From positions 1 through 55,647 of the forward strand of contig JAUSAX010000147.1 in the NCBI GenBank assembly GCA_030652315.1: a stretch of 55,647 nucleotides of DNA, read 5' to 3'. The first letter of the stretch is position 1. Each line of letters begins with the position of its first letter. Positions 26,598 to 35,465 of this stretch are shown in pieces. The position numbers and the translations under genes were made by a program. This DNA is from Afipia sp. (GTDB taxonomy: Bacteria > Pseudomonadota > Alphaproteobacteria > Rhizobiales > Xanthobacteraceae). The notes beneath the pieces were generated by a model. It was not told where the DNA came from. It ran no database searches and worked only from the letters and a program-made list of their open reading frames with translations.

Positions 26598-27269
26598 ATG
26601 ACAGATGAATCGAAGACCGCCGCCAAAGCCGGTGCCCTGATCGTGCCGGTATCGCCGTTCCAGCAGAACTGCACGCTGTTGTGGTGCGAGGCGACCCGCC
26701 GCGCCACGGTGATCGATCCCGGCGGGGATGTTCCGGATATTCTTGCCGCGATCAAGCAGGCCGACGTGACGGTCGACCAGATCTGGATCACGCATGGTCA
26801 CATCGATCATGTCGGCGGCGCGGCGGAGTTGCGCGACCAACTGAAAGTGCCGATCGAGGGGCCTCATCTCGCCGACAAGTATCTGCTCGACAACGTCGTT
26901 GCGAGCGGCGCGAATTTCGGCATGACCGGCGTCCGCAACTTCGCGCCGGACCGCTGGCTCAATGAAGGCGACACGGTCAAGATCGGAGAACTCGCGTTCG
27001 ACGTCTATCATTGCCCCGGACATTCACCGGGCAGCGTGGTGTTCTTCAACGGCGGGATGCGATTTGCGATCGTCGGCGACGTGCTGTTCAGCGGTTCGGT
27101 CGGACGCACCGATCTGCCCGGCGGGGATCACGCCGCGCTGATCAGTTCGATCAAGAACAAGCTGCTGCCGCTCGGCGACGATATCGGCTTCATCTGCGGC
27201 CACGGCCCCGGCTCGAATTTCGGCCACGAGCGCATGACCAATCCATTCCTGAACGACGAGATGGGCTAG
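26598..27269 (+). CDS. MBL-fold metallo-hydrolase (glyoxalase II-like, YcbL type)
   Basis: 223 residues with the zinc motif THGHIDHVGG (H66, H68, D70, H71), CPGHSPGSVVFF, VGDVLFSGSVGRTDLPGGD and CGHGPGSNFGHERMTNP. This order is that of the YcbL group of short glyoxalase II-like hydrolases; their natural thioester substrate is uncertain. ATG 26598 is preferred; a GTG lies 9 bases upstream in frame. Confidence 0.9.
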   Translation: MTDESKTAAKAGALIVPVSPFQQNCTLLWCEATRRATVIDPGGDVPDILAAIKQADVTVDQIWITHGHIDHVGGAAELRDQLKVPIEGPHLADKYLLDNVVASGANFGMTGVRNFAPDRWLNEGDTVKIGELAFDVYHCPGHSPGSVVFFNGGMRFAIVGDVLFSGSVGRTDLPGGDHAALISSIKNKLLPLGDDIGFICGHGPGSNFGHERMTNPFLNDEMG

Positions 27270-27281
27270 CGTCCAACGCGT

Positions 27282-27384
27282 TCATTCCGGTCGTCCCCGC
27301 GCAAAAGCGCGAAGCGCGTCTCACGCAACAAGCGGGGCCCACTCTTTAAAAGAGCTGGATTCCCGCTTTCGCGGAAATGAGCGG
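27282..27384. repeat. Dispersed palindromic repeat after the metallo-hydrolase
   Basis: Contains CCCCGC (27295-27300) and GCGGGG (27332-27337), a small dyad CTCTTT/AAAGAG near 27342-27354, and TCCCGCTTTCGCGGAA. The pattern of cccCGC...GCGGGG...TTCCCGCTTTCGCGG is a common intergenic repeat in this bacterial group. A GCGAAGCGCG-rich insertion makes this copy longer than usual. Confidence 0.4.
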
Positions 27385-27423
27385 AGAGAATATTCGTTCA
27401 ACGCGAGCGGATCGTACCCTCGA

Positions 27424-27804
27424 TCAGAAGTCTTCAGCCGTCAGCTCAATCGGCTGGCCGTGCGGCGTGCGGTCGGCGGCATGATCCCACGCATCGCGAT
27501 AGCGGTGCAGCTCGCTTGCCGGCGCGATCTTCTTCGCCGCCACCAGTTTCTCAAGCGTCGTGAGCCAGTGATTGTAATAGGTCTCGCCGGTGTCGGCGTC
27601 GCCTTCGGCCTGCGCAAGCTTGATTTGCTGCGCCAGTGCGTCCGCCCATTCCGTCCATGTGAACAGGCCGCGCGCATGCAGCGCCAGCGCCATGGCGAAG
27701 GCGCGCGCTTCCCAAGGCTCGCGGAACACCGGCCCCTCGTCGTCGTGCGGAATGCCGGGAACGCCCGCCGTCGCCTGCATCGCGGCGCGCTGATCGATGG
27801 TCAT
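27424..27804 (-). CDS. Nitrile hydratase accessory (activator) protein
   Basis: 126 residues. The pattern PVFREPWEARAFAMALALHARGLFTWTEWADALAQQI with YYNHWLTTLEKLV resembles the N-terminal half of nitrile hydratase beta subunit, as usual for the accessory proteins that help insert cobalt into the alpha subunit. Start ATG 27804; it overlaps the beta subunit stop by 4 bases (ATGA), so translation is coupled. Last gene of the operon. Confidence 0.88.
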   Translation of the reverse strand: MTIDQRAAMQATAGVPGIPHDDEGPVFREPWEARAFAMALALHARGLFTWTEWADALAQQIKLAQAEGDADTGETYYNHWLTTLEKLVAAKKIAPASELHRYRDAWDHAADRTPHGQPIELTAEDF

Positions 27805-28463
27805 TCGGCGCGCTCCAGATAGGATTCCCAGGCATCCACCGACACCGCCGTGCGCGGGTCGGCGCGTTCCCCCCACAACTCCGGGCCCTTAAAGCGCACG
27901 GTGTAAAGCTGCTGCGGATTTTCGCCGGCGCCACACGCATTGCTGTCCGCAAAGACATGCGCGCCGTGAAGCAATTCCACCACGCCGACATGGCCGCGGA
28001 CATAACGCGGCAGCCGGACGTGACCTGCCGGGTGAATGTTCCTGGCGCGCACACGGTCGCCGATGGCGAACAGCGGCTTCGACGTTGCGTCGCGCTCCGT
28101 CGGCGCCCCCCGGCGCAACATGGCATCGACATCTTTGGAAACCAGAACAGCAACGCCCGTTTTCGGCGGATGCAACATGCGGCCGGCCTCGACCTCATCC
28201 GGCATCACCAGACCGCGTTCCTGCATCAGCCGCTCCAGACCCACGAGCCAGATCTGGTAGTACGTCTTGCTGAGATAGTCCGCAGGCGAGCGGTCTTCGC
28301 GGGCGAAGCGCGACATATCGATGTTCCAACCGCCGGGCCGCGCCATCGCCAGCGTCATCGCCAGAACCCGCCGCTCCCACTCGCCGTGAAACACCGGTTC
28401 GTTCGGCTCCGGGATCACCGGCCCGAAGCCATCGACACCGCCCATGTCATGCGCGCCGTTCAT
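27801..28463 (-). CDS. nthB: Nitrile hydratase beta subunit
   Basis: 220 residues. Starts [16 protein letters not shown], the family N-terminus. The N-terminal half ([30 protein letters not shown]) is helical; the C-terminal half ([59 protein letters not shown]) is the small beta barrel. Together with the alpha subunit it forms the enzyme that hydrates nitriles to amides. It overlaps alpha by 4 bases upstream and the activator gene by 4 bases downstream. Confidence 0.93.
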   Translation of the reverse strand: MNGAHDMGGVDGFGPVIPEPNEPVFHGEWERRVLAMTLAMARPGGWNIDMSRFAREDRSPADYLSKTYYQIWLVGLERLMQERGLVMPDEVEAGRMLHPPKTGVAVLVSKDVDAMLRRGAPTERDATSKPLFAIGDRVRARNIHPAGHVRLPRYVRGHVGVVELLHGAHVFADSNACGAGENPQQLYTVRFKGPELWGERADPRTAVSVDAWESYLERAE

Positions 28464-29140
28464 GTTGCGGCCTGCGTCGGCGATCTGGCGAAGCCGGTGC
28501 CAATCATGCTGTCGCGCGTGACCAGTTCGGCGAGCTGCTCCTCGCTCCAGCCCTCGGTGCCGGCGGGACGCTGCGGCACCACCAGGTAACGAATTTCGGC
28601 GGTGGAATCCCACACGCGGATGTCCGTGTCGGCGGGAAGCTCGAAACCGAAATCGCGCAGCACACCGCGCGGATCGATCACCGCGCGCGACCGGTACGGC
28701 GCGGCCTTGTACCAGACCGGCGGCAAGCCGAGCACCGACCACGGATAACAGGAGCACAATGTGCAGACGACCATGTTGTGCTGACGTGTGGTGTTCTCGA
28801 CCGCGACGATGTGTTCGCCCTGACGCCCGGCGTAACCGAGTTCGGCGATGGCGGGCGTGGCGTCGGCGAGCAGACGCGCGCGATAGGCGGGATCGGCCCA
28901 GGCTTTTGCGATCACGCGCGCGCCGTTCCGCGGTCCCACCTTGGTCTCATAGGTTTCGATCAAGAGGTCGAGCGCGGCAGGATCGACATAGCCCTTTTCG
29001 GTCAGGACGGTTTCGAGCGCGCGCACGCGCAATTCCGTCTCCGACAGATCGGAATGATCATCATCATCATGATGATGGTGATGACCATGATGGTGGCCGT
29101 GGTGATGATCGTCGTGATGATCGTGATCGTGTCCGCTCAT
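28460..29140 (-). CDS. nthA: Cobalt-type nitrile hydratase alpha subunit with a His/Asp-rich N-terminus
   Basis: 226 residues. The metal claw [11 protein letters not shown] (C126-T-L-C129-S-C131) has threonine after the first cysteine, as in cobalt enzymes (iron types have serine). [41 protein letters not shown] is the usual C-terminal part. The N-terminus is unusual: residues 4-29 contain 16 histidines and 8 aspartates ([20 protein letters not shown] followed by more), then the ordinary fold from about residue 30. Such tails bind Ni/Co/Zn in chaperones. Start ATG 29140; the gene heads the alpha-beta-activator operon. Adjacent, divergent gene at 29285. Confidence 0.95.
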   Translation of the reverse strand: MSGHDHDHHDDHHHGHHHGHHHHHDDDDHSDLSETELRVRALETVLTEKGYVDPAALDLLIETYETKVGPRNGARVIAKAWADPAYRARLLADATPAIAELGYAGRQGEHIVAVENTTRQHNMVVCTLCSCYPWSVLGLPPVWYKAAPYRSRAVIDPRGVLRDFGFELPADTDIRVWDSTAEIRYLVVPQRPAGTEGWSEEQLAELVTRDSMIGTGFARSPTQAAT

Positions 29141-29284
29141 GCGATGAGGATAAGCCCGTCCGACGCGGCCTGTCGAGGGCTGCAGCGCAATGCAGCCATC
29201 ACCCTTGTTCTTGCTGCGCCGGATGGCATAGTGACGATAAGACAAGCACATATCGCGAGCCGATCGAATCCGGACACCGCAACA

Positions 29285-30301
29285 ATGGCGCAGATGGCCA
29301 ACATCGTGGACCTGTTGACGGAGCAGATCTCCAATCCGGACACCCAATGGAGTCTCGGCACCTTCGGCGGGATCGCGGAATTTTCCCGGGACCGCGACGA
29401 ACCGGCGACATTGACCACATCGGACAGCTCCGTGTCAGCCGTCACCGCACGCGGCGGCGTTGCGATCACGATCCGCGACGGTCTCCGCCCATTCGCGTCC
29501 GAGAGCATCACCCGGAAGGACTGGAGCCACCGGGTCGCCCTGTGTCTGCCGCAGGATACCTGTGTCATGAACCGGCGCACGGTGTTGACCGAATTGAACC
29601 GTGATAGCGACGCGCTACGCGAGGAAGATCGCGACGGCGTGCTGTTCGATCTCGGGCTCAACGCGCTTCAAGCCGATCTTTGCGTCCGGATCCGGGACGA
29701 CGATGTCATCGCGCGGCTGCGGCCTTGTCTGAACCGTCCCGTCTTCGATCCGGACAATCCGGCCATGTCGATTATTCTGGCCACCAATCCCCATCGCGTC
29801 TTCATCAGCCGCGCCGGTCGCGTCGAAGTCTATCAACCGATTCCCCCGCCCACCGGGAAGAGCCCGGAAGGTCCGCACACTCACGTGCTTCCGAAACTTC
29901 TCAGAAGCCACCGCACCCATCCGGCGACAGAGCCGATTCCGGATGGCTGGATTCCCTGCGCGCATCTCTATCCGGCTCATCCGGCCAGGAATGCGCTCGG
30001 CGTGGCGCAAGCCTTCGATGCGACGCGGCACGATGCGTTCCAAGAATTGCTCGACGGGCATGGCCACGCCGAAGCCGTCGCGGCCAAGAAGCAAATCGTG
30101 GCCGCCATCGTGAATGAAGCGTCGCCGGACTCGCAGCACGTCGCGCAGGACCGCATCACCCGCGCCAGTATCCGGATCGCGATCCGGCAACTCATGGCCG
30201 CGCAGCATCCGTCACGATCGCTGCCGGCATGGCGAGCGATGTTCGATCATGTCGAGGCCAGCGGTGAGGACGACGACGATACCCTGCAGATCGGCCACTG
30301 A
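29285..30301 (+). CDS. Conserved-looking hypothetical protein, function unknown
   Basis: 338 residues from ATG 29285 (or ATG 29294). Not recognised. The sequence is soluble, without signal peptide or membrane segments; a [33 protein letters not shown] block and [30 protein letters not shown] suggest a folded enzyme-like protein. The GC-rich third positions match its neighbours. It lies divergently from the nitrile hydratase operon across 144 bases, and ends directly before a 15-base-stem hairpin. The frame is open further upstream, but that part overlaps nthA. Confidence 0.7.
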   Translation: MAQMANIVDLLTEQISNPDTQWSLGTFGGIAEFSRDRDEPATLTTSDSSVSAVTARGGVAITIRDGLRPFASESITRKDWSHRVALCLPQDTCVMNRRTVLTELNRDSDALREEDRDGVLFDLGLNALQADLCVRIRDDDVIARLRPCLNRPVFDPDNPAMSIILATNPHRVFISRAGRVEVYQPIPPPTGKSPEGPHTHVLPKLLRSHRTHPATEPIPDGWIPCAHLYPAHPARNALGVAQAFDATRHDAFQELLDGHGHAEAVAAKKQIVAAIVNEASPDSQHVAQDRITRASIRIAIRQLMAAQHPSRSLPAWRAMFDHVEASGEDDDDTLQIGH

Positions 30302-30340
30302 CGGATCGTCGCTCCGCGCACGTCTCGGAGCGACGATCCG
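30302..30340. terminator. Perfect 15-base-pair hairpin
   Basis: CGGATCGTCGCTCCG (30302-30316) pairs completely with CGGAGCGACGATCCG (30326-30340) with a 9-base loop. It lies immediately after the stop codon of the hypothetical gene and 12 bases from the end of the opposing dodecin gene, so it can stop both. Confidence 0.65.
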
Positions 30341-30352
30341 GCCGAGGTATCG

Positions 30353-30556
30353 CTAGTCTTTGAGGATAAATGTCACCTTCAGGTTGACGCGGTACTCCGC
30401 GATCTTGCCGTTCCTGATGACGCATTTCTGATTGTCGACCCAGATGCCTTCGACGTTCTTCAACGTCTTGACGGCGCGCTTGACGCCGGCCTGAATGGCG
30501 TCTTCGAAACTTTTCGGGGAAGCGGCAATGAGCTCGGTGACGCGTGCAACTGACAT
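30353..30556 (-). CDS. Dodecin (flavin-binding protein)
   Basis: 67 residues, the full dodecin length. SVARVTELIAASPKSFEDAIQAGVKRAVKTLKNVEGIWV forms the helix and strand pair; the tryptophan in GIWV stacks against flavin, and KIAEYRVNLKVTFIL is the last strand. Assembles into a 12-mer that stores flavins. ATG 30556 has a good AGGAG (complement of CTCCT at 30563-30567). Confidence 0.92.
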   Translation of the reverse strand: MSVARVTELIAASPKSFEDAIQAGVKRAVKTLKNVEGIWVDNQKCVIRNGKIAEYRVNLKVTFILKD

Positions 30557-30754
30557 GATTTTCTCCTGACATGGATCAAGACGTAAATTCATTCGGCACT
30601 TGAGCAAACTCAGCTTAGGCGCATCGCCAATGCCGTCAAGCCGCACAGCCGGGCAAGGCCACACCTTCAAATGCGCAGTACCCGTCTGGCGCGGCGCACA
30701 ACCATCGACGGGATCGCAGATCGCCTTGAATCAAATCGCCTTGAGTAAAGTGGC

Positions 30755-32707
30755 TTAGTTCACCATCGCCGCGGCCACGGCCTGCATCAATTCCTGCTGG
30801 CCAAATGGCTTGCCTAGCTTCGGCAGCTCGGCGTCCTCACCCGCCGGCAGCTCGGCGTAGCCCGTAGCAAGAATGATCGGAAGGCCCGGCCGCTCGGCCT
30901 TGATCGCAGCGGCGAGTTGAACGCCGGTCATTTTCGGCATGGCGTGGTCGGTGATCACGAGATCGACCGACTGCTCGCGCCGCAGGATATCGAGCGCTTG
31001 GTTGCCTGACGTTGCCTCGAACACCGTGTGCCCCATGTCCTGCAGCATCACCGTGGTGTTCATCAGCACGAGACCGTCATCATCGACGGCAAGCACCACC
31101 AGCGGGCGCATATTCGGCGCCCCGCGGGGGATGAAACGCTCGCTCTCCGCAGCTTTGGCCGCTTTGGCGACGGGAAGCCAGATTTCCGCCGTGGTGCCTT
31201 CACCTGTTTGGCTCTTCAGCACAAAGCGGCCGCCGGACTGTTCGGTCATGCCGTGAACCATCGACAATCCCAGTCCGGTGCCGCGGCCGACACCTTTCGT
31301 GGTGAAGAACGGCTCCATCGCGCGTCCCAGCGTCGCCCGATCCATCCCCTCGCCGGTGTCCTTCACCGAAAGACAAACATAGCGCCCGGCTTTCAGTTTG
31401 CCCTGTGAGCGGCCCCTGACGGTTTCCTCGCGCGCCGCGATGACGATGCTGCCGCCATTCGGCATCGCATCGCGCGCATTCACGGCAAGATTCAGCACCG
31501 CCATTTCGAGCTGATTGGCGTCGGCGTGGATGAGATTGAGCTTGGGCGGAAAGTGCGTCTCGATCTGCACCGACGGTCCCAGCGAGCTCTGCAACAGATC
31601 GGTCATGCCGCGCACCAGAGCGGACACATCGAACGGCCTGAGATCGAGATCCTGACGCCGCGCGAAAGCCAGCATGCGCTGGGTCAGCGCCGCGCCACGC
31701 TGCGCCGCCTGTGTCGCATTGGACATCAGTGTCTTGATCCGCTCATCGTCCGGCAACCGCTTGCCGGCGAGCTCGAGGCTGCCGAGAATGACCATCAGAA
31801 GATTGTTGAAATCGTGGGCGATGCCGCCGGTCAACTGTCCGATCGCATCCATCTTCTGCGAATGGGCCAGCGCTTCGCGCGCCTGTTCGAGCGCCCTTTG
31901 CGTCTCCCTGCGCTCGGTGATGTCGCGCGTGATCTTGGCGAACCCGATGATGGCGCCGGTCTCGTCGCGGATCGCGTCAATGATGACGTTGGCCCAGAAT
32001 TGCGTGCCGTCCTTGCGCACGCGCCAGCCTTCCTTCTCGAAGCGCTCGTCGCGCCGCGCGGTATCGAGTGCGTTCTGCGGTTCACCCTTCTGCCGGTCGC
32101 TCTCGGAATAGAATTTTGAGAAATGCTGACCAATGATCTCATCGGCGCGGTACTGCTTGATCCGCTCCGCGCCCGCATTCCAGCTGTTCACGCGCCCGTG
32201 GGGATCGAGCATGTAAATGGCGTAATCGGTCACGCCCTGCACCAGCAGCCGGAACTGTTCTTCATTCTGCTTGAGACGTTTTTCCGCCGCCCTGCGCTCG
32301 GTGAGGTCGCGCGTGATCTTGGCGTAGCCAACGAGCTGCCCGTCGGGTGAACGGATCGGATCGATCACCACGTGAGCCCAGAACCGGCTGCCGTCCTTGC
32401 GGATACGCCAGCCCTCGCTCTCGAACTTGCCTTCGCGCGCCGAGGTCGCGAGCGCGCGCGCGGGAAGCCCGGACTTGCGGTCCTCCTCGACATAGAACTC
32501 GGAAAAATGACGGCCGATGATTTCAGAGGCGGTATAGCCCTTGAAACGCTGCGCGCCCGGATTCCAGCTCGTTACCCGCCCATCCGGATCGAGCATGTAA
32601 ATGGCGTAATCGGTTACCGCTTCGATCAGTAATCGGTAGCGCCCGTCCTGGGTCAGGGACGCATCGAAACGGTTCGATGTCTGCAATGCCGCATTGTCAG
32701 AAATCAT
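30755..32707 (-). CDS. Hybrid sensor histidine kinase with two PAS domains and a receiver
   Basis: 650 residues from ATG 32707. Two PAS domains (about 24-140 and 150-268) are close copies of each other (VTDYAIYMLDP, FW[AT]... and KITRD[LI]TERR in both). Then HisKA with AHDFNN (H298), HATPase with the N box NLAVNARDAM and GRGTGLGLSMVHG, and a C-terminal receiver (LVVLAVDDDGLVL, phosphoacceptor in LVITDHAMPKMTG, KP near the end). Cytoplasmic; no membrane segments. The input ligand cannot be read from the sequence. The frame extends to 32788 without a better start. Confidence 0.92.
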   Translation of the reverse strand: MISDNAALQTSNRFDASLTQDGRYRLLIEAVTDYAIYMLDPDGRVTSWNPGAQRFKGYTASEIIGRHFSEFYVEEDRKSGLPARALATSAREGKFESEGWRIRKDGSRFWAHVVIDPIRSPDGQLVGYAKITRDLTERRAAEKRLKQNEEQFRLLVQGVTDYAIYMLDPHGRVNSWNAGAERIKQYRADEIIGQHFSKFYSESDRQKGEPQNALDTARRDERFEKEGWRVRKDGTQFWANVIIDAIRDETGAIIGFAKITRDITERRETQRALEQAREALAHSQKMDAIGQLTGGIAHDFNNLLMVILGSLELAGKRLPDDERIKTLMSNATQAAQRGAALTQRMLAFARRQDLDLRPFDVSALVRGMTDLLQSSLGPSVQIETHFPPKLNLIHADANQLEMAVLNLAVNARDAMPNGGSIVIAAREETVRGRSQGKLKAGRYVCLSVKDTGEGMDRATLGRAMEPFFTTKGVGRGTGLGLSMVHGMTEQSGGRFVLKSQTGEGTTAEIWLPVAKAAKAAESERFIPRGAPNMRPLVVLAVDDDGLVLMNTTVMLQDMGHTVFEATSGNQALDILRREQSVDLVITDHAMPKMTGVQLAAAIKAERPGLPIILATGYAELPAGEDAELPKLGKPFGQQELMQAVAAAMVN

Positions 32708-32808
32708 CAGTATTTCCCACCAACCAGCCCAAACGCCGCTGCGCCGGGAAAGTTCCATCTGATGGGGCGGTTTTAGCCTAAAGTCCAAGCGGGAGGCGTC
32801 AGGGACGG

Positions 32809-33078
32809 CTATTTCTGCTTCTCATAGGCCGCCAGCATGTCCTCGACCTTGATGCCGTTAATGGTCATGCCTTCGATCCGGCAATCCGTGAGGCAGGCCC
32901 CGGCCATGTTCGCATTGTTGATGTGGAGACCGGCCAGGTTGGCGTAATCGATCCGCAATCCGCTGAGATTGATGTCGTGCATCGTGCAGCCCGACATGTT
33001 GACGTCGTCGAAGGTCGAACCCGAAATGTCCGAGCCCTTCACATCCAGGCGTTGCCGTTGTCCTGCGGGAATTTCCAT
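32809..33078 (-). CDS. Small pentapeptide-like repeat protein
   Basis: 89 residues with repeated A(N/D)(L/M)xx units: VKGSDISGSTFDDVNMSG, INLSGLRIDYANLAGLHINNANMAGACLTDCRI. This is the pentapeptide-repeat pattern that forms a right-handed helix. Function unknown. ATG 33078 has GGGAGAGGAACGGAC upstream on the minus strand. Confidence 0.8.
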   Translation of the reverse strand: MEIPAGQRQRLDVKGSDISGSTFDDVNMSGCTMHDINLSGLRIDYANLAGLHINNANMAGACLTDCRIEGMTINGIKVEDMLAAYEKQK

Positions 33079-33135
33079 GTCCGTTCCTCTCCCTAGAAGC
33101 TTCTGTCGCGCACGCCTTCCGTCGATGTTCGAAGC

Positions 33136-34008
33136 TCAGTTGCGCACCGCATAGAGCGGCGTTCGCAATGTGAACTGGACGAACGGTTCGGGCATCCAGG
33201 ACACCTCGATCGTCGCGCCAAACAGCCGGTTGTCATTGTCGTCCATCCGCTCGAGATCGATCCGCATGGTCGGCTGGGTAAACGCCTTTGCCCTGATGAG
33301 ACCGCCGGCGATTTGGGCCCCGCCGAAGTTCTGAATGCCGAAGCGGCCGGACAGCTTCCAGTTGTTCGGCCACTGATAGTAGCCCCCGAGATATCCGACA
33401 AATGCGGGCTCGACTTTCGCAAGCGCCGAATCGACCCAGACGGCGGTCACTCGTGTTCCTGCGAGCAGACCCTGCGTTTCATCTTCGTTGAGTGCGTGAT
33501 CGAGTTCGACGACCGTCTGGTTCGATGTCGATCCCAGTCCCGGCGCGCTGTTGATCGATCGCGTCATGGTCGAAATCACCGTGACGGTGGCTCCGTCCTG
33601 CCGGATGACGTCGGCGTTGAACCCGATATTCCAGCTATCGACGATCATCGACGACCACGGCGAGATATCGGATCGCGACGTGATGGCGCTAATGCCGCCA
33701 TACAGCGAGAACCGGTCGGTGAGATCCACCGTCAGCGGCGCGTTCAGCATCACGCCCTGCGACCCCACCGGAATCGGGGAGATGAAATTCCTGAACCCGA
33801 TGGCGAGCGTGTTGGGCGGCACGATCGCATAGACCGTGTTGTAATCCAGGTAAATATTCGGCTGCTTCGGGCCTGCGCTGGAGGGCTCATCGTCGTCGCT
33901 GCCATGCGCCGGGCCAAGACAACCGAGGACGACAAGCAAGCCGAGCGCGACACCGCAAAGCGATGTCCGGCCACGCCGGCGCTTACCCCTGGAATCGATC
34001 CTGCCCAT
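33136..34008 (-). CDS. Predicted exported protein, beta-barrel-like, function unknown
   Basis: 290 residues. A basic N-terminus (MGRIDSRGKRRRGRTSL) and hydrophobic stretch to about residue 36 form a signal peptide (cut near AHG-SDD). The remainder is rich in alternating hydrophobic/polar strands with GGISAI, GYLGGYYQW and ends IEVSWMPEPFVQFTLRTPLYAVRN, which suggests an outer-membrane or periplasmic beta-rich protein. I do not recognise a family. Single gene, 57 bases upstream of the pentapeptide gene on the same strand. Confidence 0.65.
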   Translation of the reverse strand: MGRIDSRGKRRRGRTSLCGVALGLLVVLGCLGPAHGSDDDEPSSAGPKQPNIYLDYNTVYAIVPPNTLAIGFRNFISPIPVGSQGVMLNAPLTVDLTDRFSLYGGISAITSRSDISPWSSMIVDSWNIGFNADVIRQDGATVTVISTMTRSINSAPGLGSTSNQTVVELDHALNEDETQGLLAGTRVTAVWVDSALAKVEPAFVGYLGGYYQWPNNWKLSGRFGIQNFGGAQIAGGLIRAKAFTQPTMRIDLERMDDNDNRLFGATIEVSWMPEPFVQFTLRTPLYAVRN

Positions 34009-34090
34009 AACCCGCCTGCAGCGTCCGCGAAAGTCGCGCGATGTTGCAGGTTTCCGCCGTCCTTTTCAATGACCGTCGAAAGACGTCTGG

Positions 34091-34128
34091 CTAGTGTAAT
34101 GATGCGAACTTGCGAACCACCACACTAG
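34091..34128. repeat. CTAGTGT/ACACTAG inverted repeat
   Basis: CTAGTGT (34091-34097) and ACACTAG (34122-34128) enclose a 24-base spacer that contains TGCGAA twice. It overlaps the stop codon of the DUF3095 gene. The outer arm resembles the CTAGTGTC outer arm of the composite palindrome at 17032. Confidence 0.5.
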
Positions 34129-35306
34129 TTCAGCGTCGCCTTCAACGCGGTGGCGGCGGATGCATAACCGCCGCGTGCGCCATCGACGAAATGAAAGTGG
34201 TCGGGCCGGGACGCTGCCAGCGTAAAGCATGTCATCATCGCGGCATCCTGACGGTGCAGGCCGTAACGCGCCGTGCCGGCGGCGGCGGCCGCCGCAAGAC
34301 GGTTTTCCAGCGCATCGGCCAGTTCGGGCTTGCAGTCCAGCACCATGCGCAGGCCGTCGTCATACTTCCGGAAGTCCGAATTCTCGACCACCTGCTGCAT
34401 GTAGACTTGCGGCACAAAACCACCGGCCGGAATGCCGAATCGAAACAGCACATAGGCGAACAACGTCATGGCATGAACACTGAGGCGGCGGACGAACAGC
34501 GGGCCGCCGCGCTGCGCCAGCGCCTCATACTGCGCACCGGGCACCGGCCAGCGCAGCGGCGGCCCGGCGGCGGGCACCGGCCGTCCCGAACCGGGGCTTC
34601 GCTCGACCAGCGTCACGACATCCTCGATCAGGCGGCGGAACGCCGCGCCATCGGCAGATGCAGGCACGATCAGCATCGACAGAATGAGGCCGCGCTCCGC
34701 CGGCATTTCCGAGAAACGACACGACAATCCGGTGAGATCGGGATGCGCGCCCGGCGGCGCCATCGGCACCGTGAACTCGCCGCGTTTCATCGCGGCTTCC
34801 GCCCATGCCAGTCCGCCGCCCGAGAACATTGCGTAAGACACATGTGGCGAGGCCGCATAGCGCGCGACCCGCACGTCGAGACCCTGTGCGCGGATCGCCT
34901 CGATCGGCACCAGCGCCACGCGCAAGGAGAGATCAAGATCCTCCTTCACCCAGGTGGCGGTAGCCGCGAGCGCATCGCGCGCCAGCTCAGCGTCCTGCGG
35001 CGACACCGCGAAGCTCGCGCCGTCGCCTCCGAACGCAAACGGGAAATCGCGGTTGTCCAGCGCGTTGGTGACCGACGCAATCACCGACGCGCCCGCCATG
35101 TTCACGGCCTTGTAGCGATTGTCCGCAATCGCCTTGGTCGACTGCACGATATCGGCAACGCCGATCAGCCATCCGTCGGGCACCGGCTGGTACAGTGACG
35201 GATCCATCAGATTGGCGAAGCCGCGAAACACCGGCATGGCGCTGTAGAACGCGTCGCTGCCGCTGCCGCCGCCTGCACCCTGACTGTCCGACGCGTTCAT
35301 GACCAT
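34125..35306 (-). CDS. DUF3095 family protein (related to class III adenylate cyclases)
   Basis: 393 residues. FYSAMPVFRGFANLMDPSLYQPVPDGWLIGVADIVQSTKAIADNRYKAVNMAGAS and FPFAFGGDGASFAVSP match the DUF3095 signature; the cyclase-like core has VADIVQST and GGDGA, which recall the nucleotide-binding sites of class III cyclases. Whether it makes a cyclic nucleotide is not known. ATG 35306 or 35300. No membrane segments are visible. Confidence 0.83.
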   Translation of the reverse strand: MVMNASDSQGAGGGSGSDAFYSAMPVFRGFANLMDPSLYQPVPDGWLIGVADIVQSTKAIADNRYKAVNMAGASVIASVTNALDNRDFPFAFGGDGASFAVSPQDAELARDALAATATWVKEDLDLSLRVALVPIEAIRAQGLDVRVARYAASPHVSYAMFSGGGLAWAEAAMKRGEFTVPMAPPGAHPDLTGLSCRFSEMPAERGLILSMLIVPASADGAAFRRLIEDVVTLVERSPGSGRPVPAAGPPLRWPVPGAQYEALAQRGGPLFVRRLSVHAMTLFAYVLFRFGIPAGGFVPQVYMQQVVENSDFRKYDDGLRMVLDCKPELADALENRLAAAAAAGTARYGLHRQDAAMMTCFTLAASRPDHFHFVDGARGGYASAATALKATLN

Positions 35307-35403
35307 TGCCTTGCCGTTCTCTCAGCGCGCGTGTTGCCCGGCCAGCGTTCCAAAAATACGCCCGCTCAGCAATATGGGTTCAAGGCTCGCCGCAAACAAA
35401 TAT

Positions 35404-35425
35404 CGGCGCGGAAAGCTCCGCGCCG
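35404..35425 (-). terminator. Hairpin downstream of the DUF3551 gene
   Basis: CGGCGCGGA (35404-35412) pairs with TCCGCGCCG (35417-35425), a 9-base perfect stem with a 4-base loop. On the minus strand it lies 41 bases after the DUF3551 stop and is followed by ATATTTGTTT. Confidence 0.5.
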
Positions 35426-35465
35426 AGGATTGTGTGACGGCAAACTGCGTTGACCGGAAACGGCC

